Below, in pieces: positions 18,333-27,593 of a DNA stretch of 55,497 nt (position 1 is the stretch's first letter; every line of letters starts with the position of its first letter). Under the pieces are notes generated by a model. That model searched no databases, was not told where the DNA came from, and was given only the letters and a program-made list of their open reading frames with translations. The stretch is taken from NCBI GenBank assembly GCA_902594395.1, contig CACJLZ010000004.1:1-55497 (forward strand). The letters run 5' to 3'. A program made the translations under genes and the position numbers. This DNA is from an uncultured Pelagibacteraceae bacterium (GTDB taxonomy: Bacteria > Pseudomonadota > Alphaproteobacteria > Pelagibacterales > Pelagibacteraceae).

Positions 18333-19664
18333 TTACTTTCCGATACAAAAATCGTTGAAAATACTGCCTAATATCTCCTCTACATCGACTTTTCCGACAA
18401 TCATACCTAATTGTCTTGCAGCTAACCTAAGATCCTCAGCAGCTTTATCAAAATCTTTTTTATCATTTTTATCTGAAAAATTATTTAAGTGATCAACGCA
18501 CTGTTGCAAATGTTGTCTGTGTCTTTCTCTTGTAATTAAGATGTCTTCTTCAGATATAAATTTATTTTCTAAATTATTTTTTATTTTTAAAATTAATTTA
18601 TCTATATTTAGATTGTCTTTGAGTGAAATTAAAACATGGTTAAATTTAGAAATTTCAGAATCTAATTTGTCTTTCAACAAATCGGATTTGTTAATAACTA
18701 GAATCGCGTCTTTTTTTAATAAATCATTCAAAAAACCGCTTAAATCAATATTTTTGGCATCAACAACTACTAACTTCAAATCAGCATTTTCTGCTTTTTT
18801 AAGAGATAACCTTATGCCTTTTTTTTCTATTTCATCTTTTGAGTCTCTTATGCCTGCCGTATCTGAAATGATAACTGGGTATCCATCTATATTTAAGTGT
18901 GTCTCTACAACATCTCGTGTAGTGCCAGCGATTTCGGATACTATAGTAACTTCCCTGTTTGATAAATTATTTAATAGACTAGACTTACCGGCATTGGTTG
19001 GACCTACAATTGCAATTTTAAAACCTTCACGAATTATCTCACCAACTTTTTGATCATTTAAAATTTTCTTAATCTCATTTAAAACATTTGATGAGTCCTC
19101 TTTTATCTTTTTTAAATTTTCTTCTGGCAAATCCTCCTCAGGAAAATCTATTTTTGCCTCAAAAAATGACAAAATTTTCAATAATTTTTCTCTTAACTCA
19201 TTAAATTTTTTTGATGATTTTCCTTTCATGATCTTTACAGCTTGCAGTCTCTGAATTTCAGTTTCTGCCGAGATCAAATCAGCTATACTCTCTGCTTTTA
19301 ATAAATTTATTTTACCATTTTGAAAAGCCAGCTTCGTAAATTCACCTGCCTCTGCTAATCTACAATTTTCAAATTTTGAAATTTCATTTTGAAGAGCCAA
19401 TACAACAGCCTTGCTCCCATGTACATGAATCTCAGCCATATCTTCACCTGTGTAGCTCTCAGGAGCTGGAAACCATATAATAATGCCTTCGTCAATCAGT
19501 TCAGAAGTGTTGATATTGTTTATTTTTCGAAGAGTTGCCATTCTTGGCTGAGGAATCTCTTTATTGGTAAGTTTTTTAAGCACCTTGGAGGTCTCTGAGC
19601 CTGAAATTCTGATTACTGCAACCCCAGAAACACCAGGGCCAGACGATAAAGCGTAAATAGTCAT
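18333..19664 (-). CDS. mnmE: tRNA modification GTPase MnmE
   Basis: A 443-residue partner of MnmG. The N-terminal tetrahydrofolate-binding domain starts TIYALSSGPGVSGVAVIRISG. The G domain has the P-loop GPTNAGKS (221-228), DTAG (switch II) and NKSD (G4). The C-terminal CIGK motif (440-443) with the modifying Cys is intact. The terminator at 18276-18290 follows it. Confidence 0.97.
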   Translation of the reverse strand: MTIYALSSGPGVSGVAVIRISGSETSKVLKKLTNKEIPQPRMATLRKINNINTSELIDEGIIIWFPAPESYTGEDMAEIHVHGSKAVVLALQNEISKFENCRLAEAGEFTKLAFQNGKINLLKAESIADLISAETEIQRLQAVKIMKGKSSKKFNELREKLLKILSFFEAKIDFPEEDLPEENLKKIKEDSSNVLNEIKKILNDQKVGEIIREGFKIAIVGPTNAGKSSLLNNLSNREVTIVSEIAGTTRDVVETHLNIDGYPVIISDTAGIRDSKDEIEKKGIRLSLKKAENADLKLVVVDAKNIDLSGFLNDLLKKDAILVINKSDLLKDKLDSEISKFNHVLISLKDNLNIDKLILKIKNNLENKFISEEDILITRERHRQHLQQCVDHLNNFSDKNDKKDFDKAAEDLRLAARQLGMIVGKVDVEEILGSIFNDFCIGK

Positions 19665-19706
19665 AAATTTATTATAACTTTAATTTACTTAGAAAGAAAA
19701 ACGAAA

Positions 19707-20975
19707 TTATGATGGTCTATTCATAGAGTTAAAAAACTCTGCATTATTTTTAGTATCTTTTAGTTTTGAACTAATAAATTCGATAGCATCCATAGTGCCC
19801 ATAGGAGCGATAATACGTCTTAGAACATTCATTTTTTGTAAATCGTTCTTATCAAAAAGTAATTCCTCTCTTCTCGTTCCAGATTTGGTTATATCTATAG
19901 CAGGATAAATTCTTTTATCTGCAATTTTCCTATCAAGAACTGTTTCGCTATTACCAGTTCCTTTAAATTCTTCAAAAATTACTTCATCCATTCGGCTGCC
20001 AGTATCTATCAATGCCGTTGATATAATTGTTAATGATCCACCTTCTTCTATATTTCTTGCTGCACCAAAAAATCTTTTTGGTCTTTGCAATGCATTAGCA
20101 TCAACACCACCTGTTAAAACTTTTCCAGAACTTGGAATTACTGCATTGTAAGCTCTTCCTAATCTCGTGATTGAGTCTAAAAGAATCACCACATCTTTTT
20201 TATGCTCTGTTAATCTTTTTGCTTTTTCAATAACCATCTCTGCCACGGCTACGTGTCTTTGTGCTGGTTCATCAAACGTAGAACTTATTACTTCACCTTT
20301 TACAGTTCTCTGCATGTCTGTAACTTCCTCTGGCCGTTCGTCGATAAGTAAAACGATTAGGTAACATTCTGGATAATTTTTAGCGATTGAGTTAGCTATA
20401 CTTTGTAAAATCATAGTTTTTCCAGCCTTAGGGGGTGAAATAATTATTGATCTTTGTCCTTTTCCTATCGGACTTACTAAATCTATTAATCTTGGTGTTA
20501 AATCCTGCTTTTTATCAGGTTTAGTCATCTCCACTTCCATAACCAATTGTTTATCTGGATATAAAGGAGTAAGGTTATCAAATGCTATTTTGTGCCTAGA
20601 CTTATCTGGCTCCTCAAAATTAATCTTACTTACTTGTAAAAGAGCAAAATATCTTTCACCTTCTTTCGGTGCTCTTACGGGACCTTCAACTGTATCCCCA
20701 GTTCTTAAACCAAATTTTCTTATTTGGCTTGGACTGACATAAATATCATCAGGTCCAGGAAGGTAATTTGACTCCATTGCCCTCAAAAAACCGAAACCGT
20801 CTTGGAGTAATTGTAAAACGCCAGCTCCTGTAATTTCTTCTTTTTCAGCAACCTTTTTAAGAATTGCAAAGAGAATTTCTTGTTTTCTTAGTGTGCTTGC
20901 ATTCTCAATACCAAGCTCCTCTGCTTGAGTAATTAATTGTTCAGATGATTTGAGTTTTAATTCTTGAATGTTCAT
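19707..20975 (-). CDS. rho: Transcription termination factor Rho
   Basis: A 422-residue hexameric RNA helicase that ends transcription at unstructured sites. It has the N-terminal helix domain, the RNA-binding cold-shock-like domain with GFGFLRA (60-66), Walker A PPKAGKTM (181-188), and the Q- and R-loop region after [21 protein letters not shown]. Length and start are normal. Location next to mnmE and the hem genes near the origin is typical of alphaproteobacteria. Confidence 0.98.
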   Translation of the reverse strand: MNIQELKLKSSEQLITQAEELGIENASTLRKQEILFAILKKVAEKEEITGAGVLQLLQDGFGFLRAMESNYLPGPDDIYVSPSQIRKFGLRTGDTVEGPVRAPKEGERYFALLQVSKINFEEPDKSRHKIAFDNLTPLYPDKQLVMEVEMTKPDKKQDLTPRLIDLVSPIGKGQRSIIISPPKAGKTMILQSIANSIAKNYPECYLIVLLIDERPEEVTDMQRTVKGEVISSTFDEPAQRHVAVAEMVIEKAKRLTEHKKDVVILLDSITRLGRAYNAVIPSSGKVLTGGVDANALQRPKRFFGAARNIEEGGSLTIISTALIDTGSRMDEVIFEEFKGTGNSETVLDRKIADKRIYPAIDITKSGTRREELLFDKNDLQKMNVLRRIIAPMGTMDAIEFISSKLKDTKNNAEFFNSMNRPS

Positions 20976-21039
20976 GATTTAAAATTATTAAGGACTTAAT
21001 AATGATTTGAATATATATGCTATTTATAAAAATTCAACC

Positions 21040-21474
21040 CTAGATAGGCTTAAAAACAACAACAAATATGATTAAAATAAGCAATAATGTGGGAATTTCA
21101 TTAATAAATCGATAAAATTTATGTGAATGAGTATTAAGATCTAATTTAAATTGTCCTAAAATTCGACCAAGATAAAAGTGATAAACAGTCAATATAATTA
21201 CAAACAATAACTTTAAAATCATCCAAGTCTGTCCAAGTTTTTCAAATCCTACTTCATGGATAAGTAGCAAGCCAAATAGCCAGGACAATATCATTGCTGG
21301 TGTCATGATATAAAAAAATAGTTTTCTTTCCATAACCTTAAATACATCTGATATAATTGGCTGATTGCTATTTTGAGAATGGTAAACAAAAATTCTTGGA
21401 AGATATAGTAATCCAGCCATCCAAGAAATTACTGCTATTAAGTGTAATGATTTAAACAGTAAATAAGTATTCAT
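21040..21474 (-). CDS. hemJ: Protoporphyrinogen IX oxidase HemJ
   Basis: A 144-residue membrane protein of the HemJ (UPF0093) family, which oxidises protoporphyrinogen IX to protoporphyrin IX. It has four hydrophobic segments. The N-terminal KSLHLIAVISWMAGLLYLPRIFVYH carries the conserved heme-ligand His and the W/R residues of the family, and LSWLFGLLLI follows. It lies 3 bp downstream of hemH, consistent with acting just before ferrochelatase. Confidence 0.92.
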   Translation of the reverse strand: MNTYLLFKSLHLIAVISWMAGLLYLPRIFVYHSQNSNQPIISDVFKVMERKLFFYIMTPAMILSWLFGLLLIHEVGFEKLGQTWMILKLLFVIILTVYHFYLGRILGQFKLDLNTHSHKFYRFINEIPTLLLILIIFVVVFKPI

Positions 21475-21477
21475 TAG

Positions 21478-22476
21478 TTAAGTGTTTTTTTGAATTAAAG
21501 ATTTTAATAAAACTATATGATCATCATTATCATTCAAACACGGCACCATATCAAAATTTTCTCCACCAGATTCTAAAAAACTCTCTTTTCCTTGAATTTG
21601 TATTTCCTCTAAAGTTTCTACACAATCTGAGGAAAATCCTGGGCATATTGCTAAAATATTTTTTTTACCCTCTTTAGGTAAACCCTCTAAAGTTTTATCT
21701 GTGTAAGGTTGAAGCCACTTCTCAGGGCCAAATCTAGATTGGAATGTTGTCTTAATTTCAACTGATGTAAATTTTTCTGATATCAGTCTCGTTGTTTTGT
21801 GACAATAACAATGATAGGGATCACCTTTATCAAAATATTTTTGTGGTATTCCATGATAAGAAGCCAATATCAAATCCGGCTTCCAATTTATTTCTTTAAT
21901 TTTCTTATTCAAAGAATTAACAAGCGCTTCTATATATAAAGGATCCGACTCATAATGTGGCACTATTTTTAGTGATGGTTGCCATCTCATTTTCATAAGA
22001 GTTCTATATACTTCGTCACAGACGGTTGCGGTGGTTGCCGCAGCGTATTGAGGATAAAGCGGAAGAATTATTAAATTTTCACAACCCATTTCATGAAGAG
22101 TTGCAATTTTACTTCTTATGCTTGGATTACCATATCTCATTGCGTAATCTATTATCAGGTTTTTTTCTGATATTGTGCTTGAGAGTTTCTCCGCTTGTTT
22201 TTGGGTATAATACAGAAGTGGTGAAATGTTTTTATCTTTCATCCAAATTTCTTTGTAAGCTTTTGCTGTTTTAGAAGGTCGAAAAGTTAAAATAAAAACA
22301 TTTAAGATAAACTGCCAAATTATCGGGTTAACTTCAATTACTCTTCTGTCCGATAAAAATTCTTTAAGATATTTTCTTATATCTAGCCAACTTGTTGAGT
22401 CCGGTGTTCCCAAATTTATTATTAAAACTCCAGTTTTGCCAAAATTTACTGGTGGATGTTCGTTTTTGTTTTCCAT
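21478..22476 (-). CDS. hemH: Ferrochelatase
   Basis: A 332-residue ferrochelatase that inserts Fe2+ into protoporphyrin IX as the last step of heme synthesis. It has GVLIINLGTPDS at the N-terminus, YPQYAAATTA, the active-site His block LILASYHGIPQ, and SRFGPEKWLQPYTD with the conserved Glu and Pro near the end. It overlaps hemE by 1 bp and is followed by hemJ. Confidence 0.97.
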   Translation of the reverse strand: MENKNEHPPVNFGKTGVLIINLGTPDSTSWLDIRKYLKEFLSDRRVIEVNPIIWQFILNVFILTFRPSKTAKAYKEIWMKDKNISPLLYYTQKQAEKLSSTISEKNLIIDYAMRYGNPSIRSKIATLHEMGCENLIILPLYPQYAAATTATVCDEVYRTLMKMRWQPSLKIVPHYESDPLYIEALVNSLNKKIKEINWKPDLILASYHGIPQKYFDKGDPYHCYCHKTTRLISEKFTSVEIKTTFQSRFGPEKWLQPYTDKTLEGLPKEGKKNILAICPGFSSDCVETLEEIQIQGKESFLESGGENFDMVPCLNDNDDHIVLLKSLIQKNT

Positions 22477-23477
22477 TAATAATCTTTCACGGTTTTCACT
22501 AAATAATCCATCATATTCGGGTCTGTTTCTGGTAGAACACCATGTCCTAGATTAAATATATATGGATGATCTTTAAATATATCTAGATATTTTGTTGCCT
22601 CTTTTTTTAAATTTTCTTTATCAGAAAGTAAAACCTTTGGATCCATCCCGCCTTGCACGGGAATTTTGATTTCCTTATTAATTTTTATTGGATCGACCTC
22701 ATAGTCAATACAAATTGTATCTGGTTTAACAATTTCACAATAATCTTTATAATTTTTTATTCCTCGTGGGAAACAAATAACAGGCACATTTAATGATTTA
22801 ACATAATTAACCAAGCTTAATGTGGGGTTATATATATAATAAGATAAATCTTTCTCTTTTAAAAGTCCCGCCCAACTATCAAAAATTTGAATTATTTGAG
22901 CTCCATTATCAATTTGATTTTTAATATGTATTTTTAGAAATTTATCTAAGATTTTAAGAACTTTATCAATTAAATATTTATCTTCGAAAAAATTATCATT
23001 TAGGTTTAATTTTGGTGATTTTTTATTCAACATGTAAACTAATAAAGTCCATGGTGCCCCTATAAAGCCTATGGTAGTTTTGTTTTTAATGTGTTGAGAA
23101 CTACTAACTAATTCAATTAATTTATAAACAGGTGAAAGTTTTTCAACAAAGTCAACTTCTTTAACACTAGAGATTTTTTCTAAGTCAAGATTGCCAAGTA
23201 ATGGACCTACATTTTTTTTAAATTCAACATTTTGATTTAAACCGTATGGTAACATTAAAATATCAGAAAAAATTATTGCTGCATCTAAATTGAATCTTTT
23301 TAGAGGTTGCAAAGTAATTTCACTAGATAATTTTTCATTAAGACAAAGTTTGATAAAATCAGGATTTTGTTTTCTTATTTCTCTAAATTCAGGTAAATAC
23401 CGTCCTGCTTGTCTCATAATCCAAATTGGATTAATATCACTTTTTTTATTTATTATTACTTCCTCGATTGGTGACAT
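22476..23477 (-). CDS. hemE: Uroporphyrinogen decarboxylase
   Basis: A 333-residue enzyme that converts uroporphyrinogen III to coproporphyrinogen III. The N-terminal PIWIMRQAGRYLPEFREIR is the family signature, and GFIGAPWTLLVYML and FNLGHGVLPETDP are further conserved blocks. In alphaproteobacteria such as Caulobacter the replication origin lies directly upstream of hemE; the same arrangement is seen here. Confidence 0.97.
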   Translation of the reverse strand: MSPIEEVIINKKSDINPIWIMRQAGRYLPEFREIRKQNPDFIKLCLNEKLSSEITLQPLKRFNLDAAIIFSDILMLPYGLNQNVEFKKNVGPLLGNLDLEKISSVKEVDFVEKLSPVYKLIELVSSSQHIKNKTTIGFIGAPWTLLVYMLNKKSPKLNLNDNFFEDKYLIDKVLKILDKFLKIHIKNQIDNGAQIIQIFDSWAGLLKEKDLSYYIYNPTLSLVNYVKSLNVPVICFPRGIKNYKDYCEIVKPDTICIDYEVDPIKINKEIKIPVQGGMDPKVLLSDKENLKKEATKYLDIFKDHPYIFNLGHGVLPETDPNMMDYLVKTVKDY

Positions 23478-23759
23478 ATTAATAATTAATTATAATTAGT
23501 AGTAATGTTAGTATGATCTGTGAATATTGGTGATTAAATTTAGTGAACATTTTATAAACAGTTTATTAACATTTAAGACTTAAATTTTATTTAATATATA
23601 TGTAAAATTGAAGCTTATTAACTAAATACATTAAATAGCTATTAAAGATTTTAACATGTTTGATATTGTTAATAAAAGTGTTGTTTTACAACGTAAATTT
23701 AAAATTATGAAAAATGTCCAATATGATAAATATAATACAAATTTATACACATTTTATAC
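23478..23759. other. Probable chromosomal replication origin (oriC)
   Basis: A 282-bp non-coding, extremely AT-rich gap between divergent hemE and ppsR, the place of oriC in Caulobacter and other alphaproteobacteria. It holds a perfect DnaA-box match (TTATACACA, 23743-23751). One-mismatch boxes are TTATAAACA (23552-23560), TTATTAACA (23563-23571) and ATATTCACA on the minus strand (23519-23527). Weaker ones are at 23615-23623 and 23754-23762. An AT-only stretch at about 23582-23600 could be the unwinding element. Small dyads lie at 23634-23643 and 23680-23692. Genes on both sides point away from it and parS is 7.2 kb away. Confidence 0.8.
23743..23751 (+). promoter_or_regulatory. DnaA box
   Basis: TTATACACA fits the TTATNCACA consensus at all nine positions. 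It lies 9 bp before the ppsR start, so DnaA bound here could also affect ppsR transcription or translation. A partly matching TTATACATG follows and overlaps the ATG. Confidence 0.7.
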
Positions 23760-24584
23760 ATGAATAATTTATATCAAATTTATCTTATATCAGATGCAAC
23801 TGGTGAAACTCTTGATCGTATTTTTATAGCTATCAAAGCTCAATTTAAAAATATAAATTATAAAATACACACTTGTTCTTTTACTAGAACAGAAAATCAA
23901 ATTTTAAAAATTTTAGAAAATGCAGAGAAAGAAAAAAACTCAATAATTTTATATTCTATCGTCGACAGTAACTTAGCAAAATATCTTGCTAGAAATAGTG
24001 ATATGAAAAAAATTCCATGCTTTGGAGTATTGGGTGATCTAATATTAAGTTTTTCAAAACTTTTAAACCAAAAAGCCTCACATCAACCAAGTGGACAATA
24101 CGCTCTTGATGAGGAATATTATAAAAGAATTGAAGCAATTCAATTTACAATGAATCATGATGACGGTAATCTTGTAAAAGAAATAAAAGAATCTGATATA
24201 ATTTTGTTGGGCGTAAGTAGAACAAGTAAGACCCCAACAGCAATTTTTTTAGCTAACAAAGGCTTTAAAACATCCAATATACCTCTAATAAATGAAAATT
24301 CATTACCAGAAGCTTTAAAAGAAAACCCCAAAATCTCATGCATTATCGGATTAAATACTGAGCCAGAAAGGCTTGTAGAGATTAGAAAAAATAGGATGAA
24401 CTCTCTTAAGGAAAATAAAAATAAATTATATACAGATTTGAATGAAATTAAAAAAGAAGTAGATATGGCAAAAAATACTTTCAAAAAATATAAATGGCCA
24501 TTCATAGATGTGACACGAAAATCTGTAGAAGAAACCGCAGCTTCAATAATTAAAATTTACGAAATATATAAAGGAAATGCTTAA
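23760..24584 (+). CDS. ppsR: Pyruvate, phosphate dikinase/PEP synthase regulatory protein (DUF299)
   Basis: A 274-residue bifunctional ADP-dependent kinase and Pi-dependent phosphorylase that switches PPDK or PEP synthase off and on. The P-loop GVSRTSKTPT is at 151-160, the N-terminal block is YLISDATGETLDRI, and SCIIGLNTEPERLVEIR is a second conserved region. It is the homologue of the gene bordering oriC in Caulobacter and Rickettsia. Which of the two targets it controls cannot be told here. It overlaps maf by 8 bp. Confidence 0.93.
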   Translation: MNNLYQIYLISDATGETLDRIFIAIKAQFKNINYKIHTCSFTRTENQILKILENAEKEKNSIILYSIVDSNLAKYLARNSDMKKIPCFGVLGDLILSFSKLLNQKASHQPSGQYALDEEYYKRIEAIQFTMNHDDGNLVKEIKESDIILLGVSRTSKTPTAIFLANKGFKTSNIPLINENSLPEALKENPKISCIIGLNTEPERLVEIRKNRMNSLKENKNKLYTDLNEIKKEVDMAKNTFKKYKWPFIDVTRKSVEETAASIIKIYEIYKGNA

Positions 24585-25161
24585 AATTATTCTTGCTTCT
24601 CAAAGCAAAGTTAGAAAGAAAATTCTTGATGAACAAAATATTTTGAATGAAGTTAGGCCATCAAATGTTGATGAAGATGTTGTTAAATCAAGTTTATTAA
24701 AAGAAAAAGCTTCACCAGAGATAATATCTAAAAATTTAGCTGAATTAAAAGCCAACAAGATAAGCGCGAAATATAGTAATAATTTAGTTTTAGGCGCTGA
24801 TAGTGTCATCGATTTAAACGGAGAGCTAATATCAAAACCTGACAATAGAGAAGAAGCTTTAAAAATTTTAAGAAAACTTAATGGCAAAAAACATTATTTA
24901 ATTAGTTCAGTATGTATCTCTAAAAATGGATCTATGGTATGGAATCATACAGATAAGGCAATTTTGACAATGAAAAAAATGAATGATGATGAGCTTAAAA
25001 ATTACTTAGCCAAAATTTCTGATGAGGCTTTATATGCTTATAATGTTTATCAAATAGAAGGCGAGGGAAGAGATTTATTCTCAAGTATTGATGGAAACGA
25101 AAATACAATAATGGGACTCCCGATTGAAAAAATTAAAAGATATTTAGATAATTATAAATGA
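24577..25161 (+). CDS. maf: Maf family nucleotide pyrophosphatase
   Basis: A 194-residue Maf/YhdE protein that hydrolyses non-canonical or methylated nucleoside triphosphates. The N-terminus LKIILASQSKVRKKIL is the family start with Ser and Arg positions kept. VLGADSVIDLNGELISKP contains the catalytic Asp, and AYNVYQIEGEGRDLFSSIDG is near the C-terminus. It overlaps aroE by 4 bp and belongs to the conserved ppsR-maf-aroE-coaE-dnaQ operon leaving the origin. Confidence 0.93.
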   Translation: MLKIILASQSKVRKKILDEQNILNEVRPSNVDEDVVKSSLLKEKASPEIISKNLAELKANKISAKYSNNLVLGADSVIDLNGELISKPDNREEALKILRKLNGKKHYLISSVCISKNGSMVWNHTDKAILTMKKMNDDELKNYLAKISDEALYAYNVYQIEGEGRDLFSSIDGNENTIMGLPIEKIKRYLDNYK

Positions 25162-25952
25162 AAAAATATCTTGTAATTGGAAATCCTATCGAACATTCAC
25201 TTTCACCAAAATTACACAACTATTGGTTTGAAAAAAATAATATTAATGCAAATTATGATAGAAGAAAAATAGATAAGAGCGAAATTCAAGAGATCATTAA
25301 TGAAATTAAGGATAATAAATTAGATGGAATAAACGTTACTGTCCCTTTTAAAACCGATATCATTCCTTTTTTAGATACGCTTAGTGAAGAAGCTCAGATT
25401 ACTCAATCTGTTAATACCATTTATATGCATGATAAAAAACTAGTAGGTCACAACACTGATATTAAAGGTTTTGAATTAAGTCTAAAAGATACTCAATTTG
25501 ATTTAAATAATAAATCAATATTTATTTTAGGAGCTGGAGGTGTAGTGCCTTCTATAATTTATGCTTTAGAAAAATTAGGTGCCTCTAAAATTATAGTAAG
25601 TAATAGGACTAAGCAAAAAACTGAAAAATTAAAAAAATATTTTTCAAACATCAGTATAGCTGATTGGGGAGATCAACCCGAATTTGATATGATTATTAAC
25701 GCCACCAGTCTGGGATTAAACAAAGAAGATAATATTAATTTAAACTTTAACAATATAAATAAAGAAAAGTTATTTTACGATGTTATCTACAATCCAAAAG
25801 AAACCAACTTTTTAAGAACTGGGAAAAACTTAGGCTGTCAGATTTTTAATGGCAAAATGATGTTTATTTATCAAGCTTTAGAGGCATTTAAATTATGGCA
25901 CAAAGTTCAACCAGAAATTAATGAGGACTTAAAAAGTTTTTTAGACGTATGA
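25158..25952 (+). CDS. aroE: Shikimate dehydrogenase
   Basis: A 264-residue NADPH-dependent enzyme reducing 3-dehydroshikimate to shikimate. NPIEHSLSPKLHN binds substrate, GINVTVPFK carries the catalytic Lys, and FILGAGGVVPSIIYAL is the nucleotide-binding motif followed by the NRTKQK phosphate-binding loop. Length is normal. It overlaps its neighbours by 4 bp at both ends. Confidence 0.96.
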   Translation: MKKYLVIGNPIEHSLSPKLHNYWFEKNNINANYDRRKIDKSEIQEIINEIKDNKLDGINVTVPFKTDIIPFLDTLSEEAQITQSVNTIYMHDKKLVGHNTDIKGFELSLKDTQFDLNNKSIFILGAGGVVPSIIYALEKLGASKIIVSNRTKQKTEKLKKYFSNISIADWGDQPEFDMIINATSLGLNKEDNINLNFNNINKEKLFYDVIYNPKETNFLRTGKNLGCQIFNGKMMFIYQALEAFKLWHKVQPEINEDLKSFLDV

Positions 25953-26518
25953 TTAGAATAGGTATATTAGGTGATATAGGGTCTGGTAAAACTTACGTAG
26001 CTAAATGTTTTGGTTTTCCTGTATTTAATGCTGACTTAGAGGTAGCAAAAATTTATAAAACTAATAGAAAAGTTTTTAAAAAATTAAAAAAAGAACTTCC
26101 AAATTATTTTGACTCTTTCCCCGTAAAAAAAAAAGAAATAATTGATGCAATTTTATCTAATAAAAAAAATCTAAGAAAAATTATTAGAATTGTTCATTAT
26201 GAAGTTAGAAAAAAAATGAAAGATTTTTTAAAAAAAAACAAGCATAAGAAAATTGTAGTTTTAGATATTCCCCTTCTACTGGAAAACAAAATTAACAATA
26301 AAAGGGACATATTAATTTTTGTTGAGTCTAAGAAATCAGAAATCTTAAGAAGACTAAAAAAAAGAAAAAATTTTAATAAGAAAATACTAAATAATTTTAA
26401 AAAGATACAACTGTCGCTTGATTTTAAAAGGAAGAAATCTCAATTTATAATTAAGAACAATTTTAAGAAAAATTTTGTTAAAATTAAAGTAAAAGAAATT
26501 ATTAAAAATTTAATATGA
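25949..26518 (+). CDS. coaE: Dephospho-CoA kinase
   Basis: A 189-residue kinase for the last step of CoA synthesis. The P-loop is GDIGSGKTYVAK near residue 8, shorter than the common GxTGSxxSGKS version. VFNADLEVAKIY gives the Asp of the CoA-binding motif, and VLDIPLLLENKI is the conserved PLL(F/L)E block. The protein is unusually Lys/Asn-rich (many AAA and AAT codons), as expected for this genome. It overlaps dnaQ by 4 bp. Confidence 0.9.
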   Translation: MIRIGILGDIGSGKTYVAKCFGFPVFNADLEVAKIYKTNRKVFKKLKKELPNYFDSFPVKKKEIIDAILSNKKNLRKIIRIVHYEVRKKMKDFLKKNKHKKIVVLDIPLLLENKINNKRDILIFVESKKSEILRRLKKRKNFNKKILNNFKKIQLSLDFKRKKSQFIIKNNFKKNFVKIKVKEIIKNLI

Positions 26519-27177
26519 AAGAAATTGTTTTAGACACAGAAACAACTGGTATTTCAGTTAAAGAGGGACACAGAATTGTCGAGATTGGGTGTATTGAATT
26601 AGATAACTTGGTGCCAACAAAGAACAAATTTCATTGTTATCTGAATCCTGAAAGAAAAGTATCTGAAAAAGCTTTTGAAGTACATGGATATTCAGATAAT
26701 TTTTTATCTGATAAAATGAAATTTAGAGAAATAGCTGATGATTTTCTTCAATTTATAAAAGATAAAAAATTAATAATTCATAACGCAGAATTTGATTTAT
26801 CTCATTTAAATAACGAACTTAAGATCATTGGAAAAAATAAAATTGATAATGAGGTAGTAGACACAGTATCACTGGCTAGAAATAAATTTCCAGGTTCCCA
26901 AATTAGTTTAGATGCTTTATGCAAAAGATATAGGATAGATAATTCCAAAAGGGTTCAACATACTGCGCTTATTGATTGTGAATTATTGGCTAAGGTTTAT
27001 ATAAATTTAACTGATCAAAAAGAACCAACTTTAGATTTTAGAAATATGGAAGAAGATGAGTCAGAATTAAAAACAGGAAAAGTTATTTATTCTAAAAAAA
27101 TTATCAAACCTTCCCCAGAAGAGATTAAAAATCATCAAAATTATTTGAAGGCTTCTCTAAAAAAAAACTATTTTTAA
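26515..27177 (+). CDS. dnaQ: DNA polymerase III epsilon subunit
   Basis: A 220-residue proofreading 3'-5' exonuclease. Exo I is VLDTETTGIS, Exo II is IIHNAEFDLSHLN, and Exo III is the HTALIDCELLAKVY block with its His and Asp. A C-terminal tail likely binds the polymerase alpha subunit. It is the last gene of the forward operon from the origin and its end overlaps that of secB on the other strand by 4 bp. Confidence 0.96.
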   Translation: MKEIVLDTETTGISVKEGHRIVEIGCIELDNLVPTKNKFHCYLNPERKVSEKAFEVHGYSDNFLSDKMKFREIADDFLQFIKDKKLIIHNAEFDLSHLNNELKIIGKNKIDNEVVDTVSLARNKFPGSQISLDALCKRYRIDNSKRVQHTALIDCELLAKVYINLTDQKEPTLDFRNMEEDESELKTGKVIYSKKIIKPSPEEIKNHQNYLKASLKKNYF

Positions 27178-27593
27178 TTTAATCTTTCTAAATAAAGTTT
27201 TGTGAAATCAATTTTTTTTTCTAATTTGATATTAGGAAATCCAGAATTGTGCATCATATCTGTAAATGACTTTTCTATATCAGAAACAACTGAATTAGGT
27301 ACATCACATAGTACAATTTTTTCCAAATCCTTTTTTTCTATAGACTCATCAATTTTTACAGCAACTGCATAAATAATTTCAAAATGAGATCTTTTGAGTT
27401 GAGTATCTTTGTGTTGAAATTTTAGAGTTATATTCACCTCAATCATTTTATTTTTTAGGGCTATTGATTTGATATCAATATCTAATTGATATTTAGCAAT
27501 ATTGTTTCCTGCCGAAATATAAGTTTCAACATCAGGTGTTTCACTAGACATATCTTTAATGTATTTAGCTAAAATTTTAAATTTTTCTGTCAT
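27174..27593 (-). CDS. secB: Protein-export chaperone SecB
   Basis: A 139-residue SecB, slightly shorter than E. coli SecB (155). The core pattern YIKDMSSETPD near the start corresponds to YVKDLSFENP, and the strand-rich middle (IEVNITLKFQ) and SGFPNIKLEKKIDF near the end fit the family. It keeps precursors unfolded and hands them to SecA, consistent with a cell that makes abundant porin. It overlaps fxsA by 17 bp. Confidence 0.88.
   Translation of the reverse strand: MTEKFKILAKYIKDMSSETPDVETYISAGNNIAKYQLDIDIKSIALKNKMIEVNITLKFQHKDTQLKRSHFEIIYAVAVKIDESIEKKDLEKIVLCDVPNSVVSDIEKSFTDMMHNSGFPNIKLEKKIDFTKLYLERLN

Noticed and set aside
18541..19053. 170-codon open frame on the plus strand
   Set aside because: It is the antisense shadow of mnmE, whose motifs and length are clear. 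AT-rich codon use leaves long opposite frames.
23566..23655. CtrA-type TTAA-N7-TTAA sites in the origin gap
   Set aside because: TTAA pairs are present, but none has the 7-base spacing; the nearest pair (23642-23655) has 5.
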